A program made the position numbers and the translations under genes. From RYN-111 sp963760125 (GTDB lineage: Bacteria; Actinomycetota; Actinomycetes; Mycobacteriales; SCTD01), in NCBI GenBank assembly GCA_963760125.1, contig CAVXBV010000008.1, forward strand, positions 186,001 to 250,000: a DNA stretch of 64,000 bases. Direction: 5' to 3'. Below, in pieces: positions 50,502-58,439 of this stretch (position 1 is its first letter; the number at the start of each line of letters is the position of its first letter). The notes under the pieces are model-generated. The model was not told the DNA's origin. It ran no database searches and saw only the letters and a program-made list of their open reading frames with translations.

Positions 50502-51566
50502 GTGCTCGTCCGCGTCGCTCTGGCGTCGCTCCTGGCCTTACCTGTCGCGGCGCGGGCGGCGGACCCGCCCGCACTGTGCACGCTGACCGACCCGCGGCTC
50601 ACCGAGGTGAGCGGGCTCGTGTCGTCCGGCCGCGCTCCCGAGGTGCTGTTCGTGCACAACGACTCCGGCGACACCGCGCGGTTCATCGCCATCGACACCC
50701 GCTGCCGCACCCGGGCGACCTACCCGCTGCCCGGAGTCACCGCGACGGACTGGGAGGACATCGCGCGCGGGCCCGGGTCGGTGCTGTGGCTGGCCGACAT
50801 CGGTGACAACCGCGCCGCCCGCGCCACCGTCCGCGTCGTACGCGTCAGCGAGCCCGTGGTCCCCGCCGTGTCGTCGCGCGCGCCCACGCTCCCCCTGGCG
50901 TCGACCTCGTACTCCCTGACCTACCCCGACGGGCCGCACGACGCCGAGACCCTGCTGTGCGACCCGGCCGACGGCCGGTTGTACGTCGTGACGAAAAGCT
51001 TCACCGGGCGCGGCCGCTTGTACGCCGCTCCCCTGCCGCTCCGGCCCGACGCGGTCAACCCGTTGGTGGCCCTCGACGCGTTCCGGGTGCTCGCCACCGG
51101 AGGCGACGTGTCCCCGGACGGGACGACGGTCGCGCTGCGTGGGTATCAGAGCGTCTACGTGGCAAGGGTTCCCACCGGCTCCGCCCAGGGACCGCGACTG
51201 GCTGGCGTTTTCGCGGCGGGGCCCGGCGAGGTCCTGGGCCTCCCCGCGGAGAAGCAGGGTGAGGCGATCGGCTGGTCCTCCGACAGCCGATCGCTGCTGA
51301 CGACGTCCGAGGGGATCGGCGCCCCGCTGCACCGGGTCACCGTGACTGGCCCTGCCGCCAGCCCGACTCCCTCCCCGGAGACCACCCCCTCCTCTTCGAG
51401 CCGCCCCGGGATCCCGGCGCAAGCCCCGGTTTCCCGGGGCAGCCGTGAGGTCACCAGGTGGATCGGGGCGGGGCTCCTGCTGCTGGCGGGGAGCGTGGGT
51501 GGCTTCTGGCTCAGTCGTTCCCGACGTGCGCCTCGAGCCAGTCGACGACCGGACCGACGGCGGTGA
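50502..51566 (+). CDS. secreted beta-propeller-like protein with C-terminal membrane anchor
   Basis: A 354-residue protein. Signal peptide MLVRVALASLLALPVAARAA (about residues 1-20). The central region (25-280) has repeated short beta-segments such as VLFVHNDSGDTARFIAID and ATDWEDIARGPG...LWLADIGDNR, a pattern known in SdiA/esterase-like WD40 or NHL-type propellers; no catalytic residues are clear. A Ser/Thr/Pro-rich stalk (285-322) precedes a membrane helix IGAGLLLLAGSVGGFWL and a basic tail. Its last 56 bp overlap the convergent DUF2461 gene. Function unknown. Confidence 0.65.
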   Translation: MLVRVALASLLALPVAARAADPPALCTLTDPRLTEVSGLVSSGRAPEVLFVHNDSGDTARFIAIDTRCRTRATYPLPGVTATDWEDIARGPGSVLWLADIGDNRAARATVRVVRVSEPVVPAVSSRAPTLPLASTSYSLTYPDGPHDAETLLCDPADGRLYVVTKSFTGRGRLYAAPLPLRPDAVNPLVALDAFRVLATGGDVSPDGTTVALRGYQSVYVARVPTGSAQGPRLAGVFAAGPGEVLGLPAEKQGEAIGWSSDSRSLLTTSEGIGAPLHRVTVTGPAASPTPSPETTPSSSSRPGIPAQAPVSRGSREVTRWIGAGLLLLAGSVGGFWLSRSRRAPRASRRPDRRR

Positions 51567-52020
51567 GCAGCGTGGCGATCTCGTTCTTCGCCTTGGGCGT
51601 GGCCAGCCACGCCGGACTGCCGATCTGGCGGCTCACCGTCAAGGACTTGTGGCGCAGCAGGTCCGCTCGGGGGTGGTCCTTGGGGTACGCCGAGGGCACC
51701 CGGACCAGCGTGTCCCCGCCGACCACGAACCCCTTGGGCAGGGCAGCGAGCGTCTGGACGTACCGGGACGACGCCGTGAACCACGCCCCCTGGTGGGTCT
51801 TGTACGGCGTCTTGTCCTTGGAGAAGCGGACGTCGCGAGAGGGCCGGAACAGCTTGGCCGGCCCGAACGTCCCGGCCAGCTCGGTGGCGAGCGCCTCAAG
51901 CGGGCCCCGGACGCTCTGGTCGTACACGTCCTTGTGCGCGGTCCAGAAAACCTTGGAGTTGTCGTTCTCCAGGTCCTCGTAGAAGTCCAGCCCCGCGACC
52001 GGAAAGCCGGTGAAGCTCAT
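51511..52020 (-). CDS. DUF2461-family protein, internally shortened
   Basis: A 169-residue cytoplasmic protein. The N-terminal block FYEDLENDNSKVFWTAHKDVY, LFRPSRDVRFSKDKTPYKTH and the C-terminal block VPSAYPKDHPRADLLRHKSL match DUF2461 (TIGR02453). Between SRYVQ (residue 89) and TLAALPKG the family usually has roughly 40 further residues, including a Gly/Tyr-rich GGYY-like segment and DQLARYR; these are absent. The frame is preserved, so this looks like an in-frame deletion near 51754. Function of the family is unknown. ATG 52020. Confidence 0.8.
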   Translation of the reverse strand: MSFTGFPVAGLDFYEDLENDNSKVFWTAHKDVYDQSVRGPLEALATELAGTFGPAKLFRPSRDVRFSKDKTPYKTHQGAWFTASSRYVQTLAALPKGFVVGGDTLVRVPSAYPKDHPRADLLRHKSLTVSRQIGSPAWLATPKAKNEIATLLTAVGPVVDWLEAHVGND

Positions 52021-52190
52021 GGGACCCGCACCCGACGGCCGCGGTCCACGACGTCAGCAGTCATCGGCATCGCGACGCAAGGTGTCCATCACCCCATCCC
52101 ACCAGACGGCGGGCCAGGTCACCCACCCGCGTGTGCGGGGTCCCCCCTCGCTCGTGCAAGGGTGCATCCAGACAACGGACAGGAGGCATC

Positions 52191-53561
52191 ATGGACCCAC
52201 GAGGCGCGATCAACCGGCGGCTGGCCAGCTTCCGCGACACCTTCCGCAGTGAGCTGTGGCCACTGCCCGCCCTGGCGATCATCGTGTCCATCGCCCTGGG
52301 CGTGGCCCTGCCCCGGTGGGACGCCCGCATCGACGACGACCTGTCCGATGCCGTGCGCGCCTACCTGTTCGGCGGCGGTGCCGACGCCGCCCGGGTCATC
52401 CTCGGATCGATCACCGGGTCGCTCATCACCCTGACCTCCCTGACCTTCTCGCTCACCGTGGTGACCCTGCAGCTGGCCAGCGGGCAGTTTTCCCCGCGGC
52501 TGCTCCGGACGTTCGCCCAGGACCGCTTCGTCCACGTCACGCTGTCGATGTTCCTCGCGACGTTCGTCTACTCCCTGACCGTGCTGCGAGCGGTCCGGAC
52601 CGGGAGCGACGAGCAGGCCCAGTTCGTCCCGCAGATCTCGGTGACGGTGGCGTTCGCCTTCACACTGGCCAGCGTCATGGCCCTCGTGCTGTTCCTGGCC
52701 CACCTGGCCAAGGAGATCCGGGTCGAGACCATGCTCAAGCGAGTGCACGCGGAGGGCAACGACACGCTCCGGCGCGTCCTGCCCGAGTTCGACGCCAGCC
52801 GGGCACCCGTCGTGGTGCCGACCGTCCCGGCGTACGCCGTACCGCTGCGGGCCGGGCGGTCGGGCTTCATGACGGGCCTGGCCGAGGAGGCCGTCCTGCA
52901 GGCGGCGGTGGACGCCGACGTCATCGTGCTGCTCGAGGTCACGCCCGGCGGGACCCTGGTCACGGGGACCCCGGTGGGCTACGCGTGGCCCCTGGCGGGG
53001 GCCGGGCAGCTGACTGGCGAGGAGCGCGAGGGGCTGGAGGCCCGCCTCGGCGAGGCCATCAAGGTCCGCTTCGAGCACACGGCGGCGCAGAACATCCAGT
53101 TCGGCCTGCGTCAGCTCACCGACGTGGCCGACAAGGCTCTCTCACCGGGCATCAACGACCCGACGACGGCCATCCATGCGATCGGGCACAGCTCAGCCCT
53201 GCTGTGCGCCATGGTCGGGCACGACCTCGGGCCGTGGGCGCTGCGGGACGAGGAGGACCGGGTGCGGGTGACTCTGTGCCGCCCCGGCCTCGACGACCTG
53301 CTCGAGCTCGCCGTGGGCGGCCCCCGCCGGTACGGCGCCGCCGATCCTGACGTGCTCGCCCGCATTTACGGGCTGCTCCGTGAGGTGGCGTGGTCGACCC
53401 AGCAGCCAGGCCACGCCGAGGTCATCCGGGCCCAGCTGGAGCGGCTGAGCGGAACCGTGCTGAAGCAGGACCTCGACGACACCGAGCGCGGCGAGCTGAC
53501 CCGCCGGCACCAGCTGGTCGAGGCTGCCCTGCGCGGCCAGTGGCGTCCCGATCCCGCGTGA
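52191..53561 (+). CDS. DUF2254-family membrane protein
   Basis: A 456-residue protein. Four membrane segments in the first half (about 23-42, 68-92, 115-135 and 155-180), including ITGSLITLTSLTFSLTVVTLQLASGQFSPRL, which is the DUF2254 hallmark. The C-terminal half (180-456) is soluble, with FGLRQLTDVADKALSPGINDPTTA, also conserved. The role is unknown; channel-like behaviour has been suggested for similar folds. ATG 52191 with a strong AGGAGG site at 52181-52186 decides the start. It converges on the KD-linker hydrolase with a single base between stop codons. Confidence 0.85.
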   Translation: MDPRGAINRRLASFRDTFRSELWPLPALAIIVSIALGVALPRWDARIDDDLSDAVRAYLFGGGADAARVILGSITGSLITLTSLTFSLTVVTLQLASGQFSPRLLRTFAQDRFVHVTLSMFLATFVYSLTVLRAVRTGSDEQAQFVPQISVTVAFAFTLASVMALVLFLAHLAKEIRVETMLKRVHAEGNDTLRRVLPEFDASRAPVVVPTVPAYAVPLRAGRSGFMTGLAEEAVLQAAVDADVIVLLEVTPGGTLVTGTPVGYAWPLAGAGQLTGEEREGLEARLGEAIKVRFEHTAAQNIQFGLRQLTDVADKALSPGINDPTTAIHAIGHSSALLCAMVGHDLGPWALRDEEDRVRVTLCRPGLDDLLELAVGGPRRYGAADPDVLARIYGLLREVAWSTQQPGHAEVIRAQLERLSGTVLKQDLDDTERGELTRRHQLVEAALRGQWRPDPA

Positions 53562-53562
53562 C

Positions 53563-55857
53563 TCAGCCTCCGGCGCCCAGGGATCCCGCGTAGCACGGAG
53601 CGCCGGCGCAGACGTCGACGAAGCCGGCGCCCCACAGGAACTCTGCCTTCTGCGCGCGCGCCTGGCGGGCGTTGCGCGGGTCGGAGTGCGGGTCGTGACC
53701 GGCCACGCCCGGGCCGTTGACCGCGGGGACGTTGCCGTTCGGTGGGGTAGCCGTCCCTGAGTCCCAGTAGACCAGCGCCGACCCGTCGTACGGGCCGGAG
53801 GCCTTCGGGAAGCCCCAGGCGGGCTCGACGCCCCAGTGGCGACCGGGAGCGAGGAAGCCGGGGTTCGTGACCGCACCGATCGTGCGGCCCTCGACCTCGG
53901 CGGCGACGTTCGCGACCTGGTGATCGCCGAAGGCCACGTGCAGCAGCACGCGGTGCCGCGGCGTCCCGGGCAGCAGGTTGTCCTGGATGTGCGCGGCGTA
54001 GCCGTTGCCCTCGGCGCGGTCCCACAGCATCTGGATCAGGCCGAAGGTCAGCTCGCGGTCGACCTCGCTCGGGTAGGAGGCGTTGAAGACCGACTCGTAC
54101 GTCGCGAAGTCGGTGGACCGGTCCAGCAGCGTCGAGTAGTTGCCCGCGGGGACCCCCAGGACGCCGGCGGTGATGTCCTGCGAAATCGCCATGACGGCGC
54201 CTCCGATGATGCCGCCCTGGCTGTTCCCGTCGTACGCCACCTCACCGGTCTTCAGGACGGGGTTGCTGCCTGCACGGAACGCCGGGTCGCTCGCGAAGCC
54301 GGTCGGGTCCTTGAGCAGCCGCGCCAGGAACAGGTGGGCCAGCATGCCCTGCTGGACGCGGTCGGCCAGGGTCGGGAACAGCGACATGTCCGCCAGCATC
54401 GTGGCGACGTTCGGCACGTCACCGGTGGCCATGCCGTACCAGTCGGTGGCGCAGTAGACGGCCTGGTGCTCGAACGCCATGTTGGCCTGCGGGCCGCTGT
54501 TGACCTCGCTCTGCCCGCCCAGCAGGCCGTGGCCGTAGATCACCGGGTGACCCGGGACCACCGACGACGTCGCGGACAGCGGGTCCGCCAGCACCGTGCG
54601 GGGGACGTTGCAGGTGAACGTGCCCTCGAAGCTGCCGTTGCGGTCCGGCAGGTCGTCGCCGGGCAGGTAGAGGAACCGCGTCCCCGGCATCCCGGGGTCG
54701 GTGCCGAGCGCCGGCTCCTTCTTGTTGACCGGGGTGTTCAGGTAGTTCGGTACGACGAAGGTGCCGGTGACCCGGCGGGCGATCGTCGTGTTGACGTTGT
54801 TCGTCACACCCGTGACCGCGAAGGACGGCGCCGCCCCCTTGAGGGAGGCGAAGGCGTCGTCGCGGACGTGCAGCATCCGCTCGGTGAGGTTGCGGGTGCT
54901 GGCGACGGTGAACGTCCAGGCGAGCGACAGGTCGGCGAGCTCGTACCGGTGGATGTCCAGCGGCCCGAAGATCGGGTCGTCAGCCACCGCCGAGGCGTCC
55001 TTCGGCTTGTCCTTGTCCTTGCTCTTGCCCTTGTCGGCCTTGTCCTTGTCGTTGCTCTTGTCCTTGTCCTTGTCCTTGTCGGCCTTGTCCTTGTCGGCCT
55101 TCTCGGCGTCGGCGACCTTCTTCGCCGCCGCATCCCGGCGAGCCGCGAACACGTCGTTGACCGCGACCGGCGCGCCCGCCGCGGTCACCAGGTGCCGCAG
55201 GGCCACGACATACCGGTGGCCGTCGGTGAAGTTGACCGCCGGACGGATGATGAGCAGCGGCTGCTCGCCGTCCGTGGGGTTGCTGTCGAGCTCGGCCCAG
55301 TACGGGTGGCGGGCACCCGTCGCCGCGTCGATCAGCACGATCGGCGCATCAGGCGCCAGCGAGGCACCGACGTCGTCGATGCCCGCGACGCCGCTGCGCG
55401 CCAGGTCGACGCCCGGCACGCTCGTCATCACCGGGCTGCCCGGCGAGAAGCCGTCGTTGCGGTTCCACTCGGTGGGGTCGATCGGCTTGCCGGCCACGTT
55501 GCGGGGCATGACGGCGGCCTGCAGCGCGACCTGACGCCCGGTCGGGGTGGTCGCGGCCTTGGTGAACACGTCGCTCGGGAAGGGCAGCAGGCAGTGCGCG
55601 TGATCGGTGGCGTCGCAGGCACCGGCCCGCTCCAGCACGGACTCGCCGGCGCGTCGAGCGGCCTCGCGCGGGCCGACGAGCGGACCCTCGGCGGCCTGAA
55701 CCGCGGTGGCCGCCTCCGACACCAGGCACAGCGCCTGGTCATCGGGCGAGCCCTCGTTCTGGCAGTCGACCGGGGACGCCCCGGCGAGCGGCGCCAGGAG
55801 GGTGGCGCCGAGGACGGCACCGACCGAGAGCAGGCGCAACGAGGACGAGGGACGCAC
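53563..55857 (-). CDS. large secreted alpha/beta hydrolase with Lys-Asp repeat linker
   Basis: A 764-residue exported protein. Signal peptide VRPSSSLRLLSVGAVLGATL to about residue 28. N-terminal domain with CLLPFPSDVFTKA and EWNRNDGFSPGSP, found in secreted lipase-like proteins. A low-complexity linker of alternating Lys and Asp (about residues 250-285) follows. The catalytic domain has GHGLLGGQSEVN and the nucleophile Ser in YDGNSQGGIIGG; the triad Asp/His are likely near FGDHQVANVAAE. Four Cys suggest disulphides. GTG 55857 has GGAGG 8 nt upstream; earlier in-frame codons lie outside the signal peptide. Substrate unknown. Confidence 0.72.
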   Translation of the reverse strand: MRPSSSLRLLSVGAVLGATLLAPLAGASPVDCQNEGSPDDQALCLVSEAATAVQAAEGPLVGPREAARRAGESVLERAGACDATDHAHCLLPFPSDVFTKAATTPTGRQVALQAAVMPRNVAGKPIDPTEWNRNDGFSPGSPVMTSVPGVDLARSGVAGIDDVGASLAPDAPIVLIDAATGARHPYWAELDSNPTDGEQPLLIIRPAVNFTDGHRYVVALRHLVTAAGAPVAVNDVFAARRDAAAKKVADAEKADKDKADKDKDKDKSNDKDKADKGKSKDKDKPKDASAVADDPIFGPLDIHRYELADLSLAWTFTVASTRNLTERMLHVRDDAFASLKGAAPSFAVTGVTNNVNTTIARRVTGTFVVPNYLNTPVNKKEPALGTDPGMPGTRFLYLPGDDLPDRNGSFEGTFTCNVPRTVLADPLSATSSVVPGHPVIYGHGLLGGQSEVNSGPQANMAFEHQAVYCATDWYGMATGDVPNVATMLADMSLFPTLADRVQQGMLAHLFLARLLKDPTGFASDPAFRAGSNPVLKTGEVAYDGNSQGGIIGGAVMAISQDITAGVLGVPAGNYSTLLDRSTDFATYESVFNASYPSEVDRELTFGLIQMLWDRAEGNGYAAHIQDNLLPGTPRHRVLLHVAFGDHQVANVAAEVEGRTIGAVTNPGFLAPGRHWGVEPAWGFPKASGPYDGSALVYWDSGTATPPNGNVPAVNGPGVAGHDPHSDPRNARQARAQKAEFLWGAGFVDVCAGAPCYAGSLGAGG
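55006..55102 (-). repeat. hexanucleotide (CTTGTC) repeat array encoding a Lys-Asp linker
   Basis: About a dozen CTTGTC or near-CTTGTC units (plus-strand reading) specify GACAAG (Asp-Lys) codons, interrupted by GGC/GCC units. The array makes the repetitive DKDKADKDK linker of the secreted hydrolase and is a candidate for copy-number variation without frameshift. Confidence 0.75.
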
Positions 55858-56056
55858 GGGGGGACCTCCACAGCCAAGCGACACCGCGGTGTGTCCCTGC
55901 TGTGTACGCCGCAAGCGGTCGATCTCCTGCCTCGCGGACGCCCACACCTCGACCGCGGCAGCACCTCGTCACCGACGGGACAGGAGCGCGCATCAACGCC
56001 CCAGATCAGCCTTGGTGGCTCACTCCCACTCAGAGAACCTGGTCGTTCCGCTCCTC

Positions 56057-56072
56057 GCTCGCTAGCGCGAGC
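56057..56072. terminator. weak hairpin downstream of guaA
   Basis: GCTCGC (56057-56062) pairs with GCGAGC (56067-56072) around TAGC, just after guaA. A short stem without a U-tract, so a weak terminator at most. The same 218-bp gap contains a 12-bp repeat of the guaA 3' end and otherwise nothing recognised. Confidence 0.3.
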
Positions 56073-56075
56073 TCG

Positions 56076-57644
56076 TCACTCCCACTCGATGGTGCCCGGC
56101 GGCTTGCTCGTCACGTCGAGCACCACCCGGTTCACCTCGCGGACCTCGTTCGTGATGCGCGTCGAGATGCGGGCGAGGACGTCGTACGGGACGCGGGACC
56201 AGTCGGCAGTCATGGCGTCCTCGGAGGACACGGGCCGGAGGACGACGGGGTGGCCGTAGGTCCGTCCGTCGCCCTGGACGCCGACCGACCGGACGTCGGC
56301 CAGCAGCACGACCGGGCACTGCCAGATGTCGCGGTCGAGGCCCGCCTTCGACAGCTCCTCGCGGGCGATCGCATCGGCCTCACGCAGCAGGTCCAGCCGG
56401 TCGCGCGTGACCTCGCCGATGATGCGGATCCCCAGGCCAGGACCGGGGAACGGCTGACGCCAGACGATCTCCTCGGGGAGCCCGAGCTCGAGGCCGACGG
56501 CCCGCACCTCGTCCTTGAACAGCGCGCGCAGCGGCTCGACCAAGGCGAACTGCAGATCGTCGGGCAGCCCGCCCACGTTGTGGTGGCTCTTGATGTTGGA
56601 GGTGCCCGCGCCGCCACCGGATTCCACGACGTCGGGGTAGAGCGTGCCCTGCACCAGGAAGTCGACCGGCTCGTCGGCGCTGATCTCGCGGGCAGCCTCC
56701 TCGAAGGCGCGGATGAACTCGCGCCCGATCGCCTTGCGCTTCTCCTCGGGGTCGGTGACGCCGGCCAGCGCCGCCATGAAGCGCTCGACCTCGTCGGCCA
56801 CGTGCAGCCGGACGCCGGTGGAGGCGACGAAGTCCTTCTCCACCTGCTCGGCCTCGCCCTTGCGGAGCAGACCGTGGTCGACGAACACGCAGGTCAGCTG
56901 GTCACCGACTGCGCGCTGCACGAGCGCCGCGGCCACCGCCGAGTCGACGCCACCAGACAGGCCGCAGATGACGCGGCCGGTACCGACCTGCGCCCGGATC
57001 AGGGCGACCTGCTCCTCCACGACGTTGGTCATCGTCCAGGTCGGGCGGCAGCCGGCGGCCTCGAGCAGGAACGCGCGGAGCACCGCCTGGCCATGCTCGG
57101 AGTGCAGCACCTCCGGGTGGAACTGCACGCCGTAAAGGCCGGCGGCGACGTTCTCGAACGCCGCGACCGGCGTCGCCTCGGTGGTCGCGGTGACCGTGAA
57201 GCCCGGCGGCGGCTCGGCGACCGAGTCGCCGTGCGACATCCAGACCGACTGCTGCTCGGGCAGACCGCCGAACAGCGAGCCGGGATCCACGACGGCCAGC
57301 GCGGTCCGGCCGTACTCCGCCGTCCCGGTCTGCGCGACGACACCACCCATCGCGAGCGCCATCGCCTGGTGGCCGTAGCAGATGCCGAACGTCGGGACGC
57401 CGGTGTCGAAGAAGCCCGCGGGCACCTGGGGGGCCCCGTCGGCGTACACGCTGGAGGGGCCGCCGGACAGGATCACCGCCTTGGGCTTGCGGGCCCGGAT
57501 CTCGTCGGCGGTGATCGTGTGCGGGACGATCTCGGAGTAGACGCGGCACTCGCGCACCCGGCGGGCGATCAGCTGGGCGTACTGCGCACCGAAGTCGACC
57601 ACCAGGACGGTGTCGAAGTCAGCGCCGAGGTCGGTGTCCGTCAC
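56076..57644 (-). CDS. guaA: GMP synthase (glutamine-hydrolysing)
   Basis: Converts XMP to GMP with glutamine as the nitrogen source. The class I amidotransferase domain has Cys89 in FGICYGHQAM and His176/Glu178 in VQFHPEV. The ATP-PPase domain has SGGVDS at 230-235, and the C-terminal dimerisation domain ends GTIEWE. 522 residues from GTG 57644. TAGTCT is 7 nt upstream with no ribosome site, a leaderless start. It sits close to guaB and guaB3, so GMP synthesis genes are clustered though not in one operon. Confidence 0.97.
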   Translation of the reverse strand: MTDTDLGADFDTVLVVDFGAQYAQLIARRVRECRVYSEIVPHTITADEIRARKPKAVILSGGPSSVYADGAPQVPAGFFDTGVPTFGICYGHQAMALAMGGVVAQTGTAEYGRTALAVVDPGSLFGGLPEQQSVWMSHGDSVAEPPPGFTVTATTEATPVAAFENVAAGLYGVQFHPEVLHSEHGQAVLRAFLLEAAGCRPTWTMTNVVEEQVALIRAQVGTGRVICGLSGGVDSAVAAALVQRAVGDQLTCVFVDHGLLRKGEAEQVEKDFVASTGVRLHVADEVERFMAALAGVTDPEEKRKAIGREFIRAFEEAAREISADEPVDFLVQGTLYPDVVESGGGAGTSNIKSHHNVGGLPDDLQFALVEPLRALFKDEVRAVGLELGLPEEIVWRQPFPGPGLGIRIIGEVTRDRLDLLREADAIAREELSKAGLDRDIWQCPVVLLADVRSVGVQGDGRTYGHPVVLRPVSSEDAMTADWSRVPYDVLARISTRITNEVREVNRVVLDVTSKPPGTIEWE

Positions 57645-57651
57645 CTGGTCG

Positions 57652-57657
57652 AGACTA
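57652..57657 (-). promoter_or_regulatory. -10 element TAGTCT of guaA
   Basis: Minus-strand TAGTCT ends 7 nt before GTG 57644. Confidence 0.45.
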
Positions 57658-57673
57658 CCGGGGCGCGGAGGCC

Positions 57674-57679
57674 CAGAAT
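57674..57679 (+). promoter_or_regulatory. possible -10 element CAGAAT of the GNAT gene
   Basis: CAGAAT ends 6 nt before ATG 57686. It differs from TANNNT at the first base only, and shares the divergent spacer with the guaA promoter. Confidence 0.3.
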
Positions 57680-57685
57680 GCGCGC

Positions 57686-58390
57686 ATGGACCTCCTCGCC
57701 CGCCAGCGCGCGGCAACGGTCGCGGTCTGGAAGGCCGACGTCGCCGTACGCCCCGCGGGTGACTGGGCCGACCTCGGCGGACTGGCTGTGCACACCACCG
57801 GCTTGCCGGTGCGGTACTGGAACGGCGCCCATGTCACGGGGCCCGCCGGCATCGAGCAGGTCCCCGCAGCCCGCGCGTGGTTCGCCGACCGCGGCATGCC
57901 CTGGGGCCTGCTCGTCCCGGCCGAGCTAGGGCTCGCCGTGGACCTGCCGCTCATCACCGAGCAGCCGTGCATGGTCCGCCTGCTCCAGGACCTCCCGCCC
58001 CGGCCCGCGCTGGACCTGCGCCGTGGCCCGGGACCGCACGTCCTCGCCGTGCAGGAGGCGGCCTTCGGGGACGAGCTGCTCGAGCAGTTCCTGTCCACCA
58101 AGCGACTGCTGACGGCCTGCCACGACGTCACGGCGTACGACGCAGACCAGCCGGTCGCCACCGGGAGGGGTCTGGTCGTGGACGGGGTCCTCGCGGTGTA
58201 CGGCGTCGGGACCGTGCCCTCACACCGGCGGCAGGGGCTCGGTCGCGCCATCACCCTCTCGCTGCTGCACGAGGGCCTGCGGCAGGGCTGCGACCTCGCC
58301 GTCCTCAACCCCTCGACGATGGGCTACCAGGTGTACCGGGACCTGGGGTTCACCGACCTCGACCCGTGGCGCGTCTACGACCCGATGTGA
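57686..58390 (+). CDS. GNAT-family N-acetyltransferase
   Basis: A 234-residue protein. The C-terminal GNAT core has GVLAVYGVGTVPSHRRQGLGRAI, with the acetyl-CoA-binding VPSHRRQGLGR signature, and STMGYQVYRDLGFTDLD, a standard GNAT ending. Residues 1-120 form an N-terminal region that may be a degenerate second GNAT fold. Substrate unknown. ATG 57686 is preceded by CAGAAT at 6 nt. It ends at a hairpin shared with the convergent secreted-protein gene. Confidence 0.8.
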   Translation: MDLLARQRAATVAVWKADVAVRPAGDWADLGGLAVHTTGLPVRYWNGAHVTGPAGIEQVPAARAWFADRGMPWGLLVPAELGLAVDLPLITEQPCMVRLLQDLPPRPALDLRRGPGPHVLAVQEAAFGDELLEQFLSTKRLLTACHDVTAYDADQPVATGRGLVVDGVLAVYGVGTVPSHRRQGLGRAITLSLLHEGLRQGCDLAVLNPSTMGYQVYRDLGFTDLDPWRVYDPM

Positions 58391-58394
58391 CGAA

Positions 58395-58423
58395 GGGCGC
58401 CACCGACCGAGGTCGAGGCGCCC
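58395..58423. terminator. bidirectional hairpin between GNAT and secreted-protein genes
   Basis: GGGCGCC (58395-58401) with GGCGCCC (58417-58423) and a 15-nt loop, in the 49-bp convergent gap. No T-run. Confidence 0.55.
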
Positions 58424-58439
58424 ATCGTGACGAACGAGG

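Noticed and set aside
47104..50574. A 1156-codon minus-strand open frame
   Set aside because: It runs antisense to the M20 and GNAT genes and then out of frame through the CphA-like Mur ligase; no conserved motifs.
55858..56075. An RNA gene in the 218-bp gap downstream of guaA
   Set aside because: No tRNA or known RNA signature was found; only a weak hairpin and a 12-bp repeat.
53836..56259. An 807-codon plus-strand open frame
   Set aside because: Antisense to the secreted hydrolase and guaA; repetitive Leu/Val tracts arise from the Lys-Asp repeat read on the other strand.
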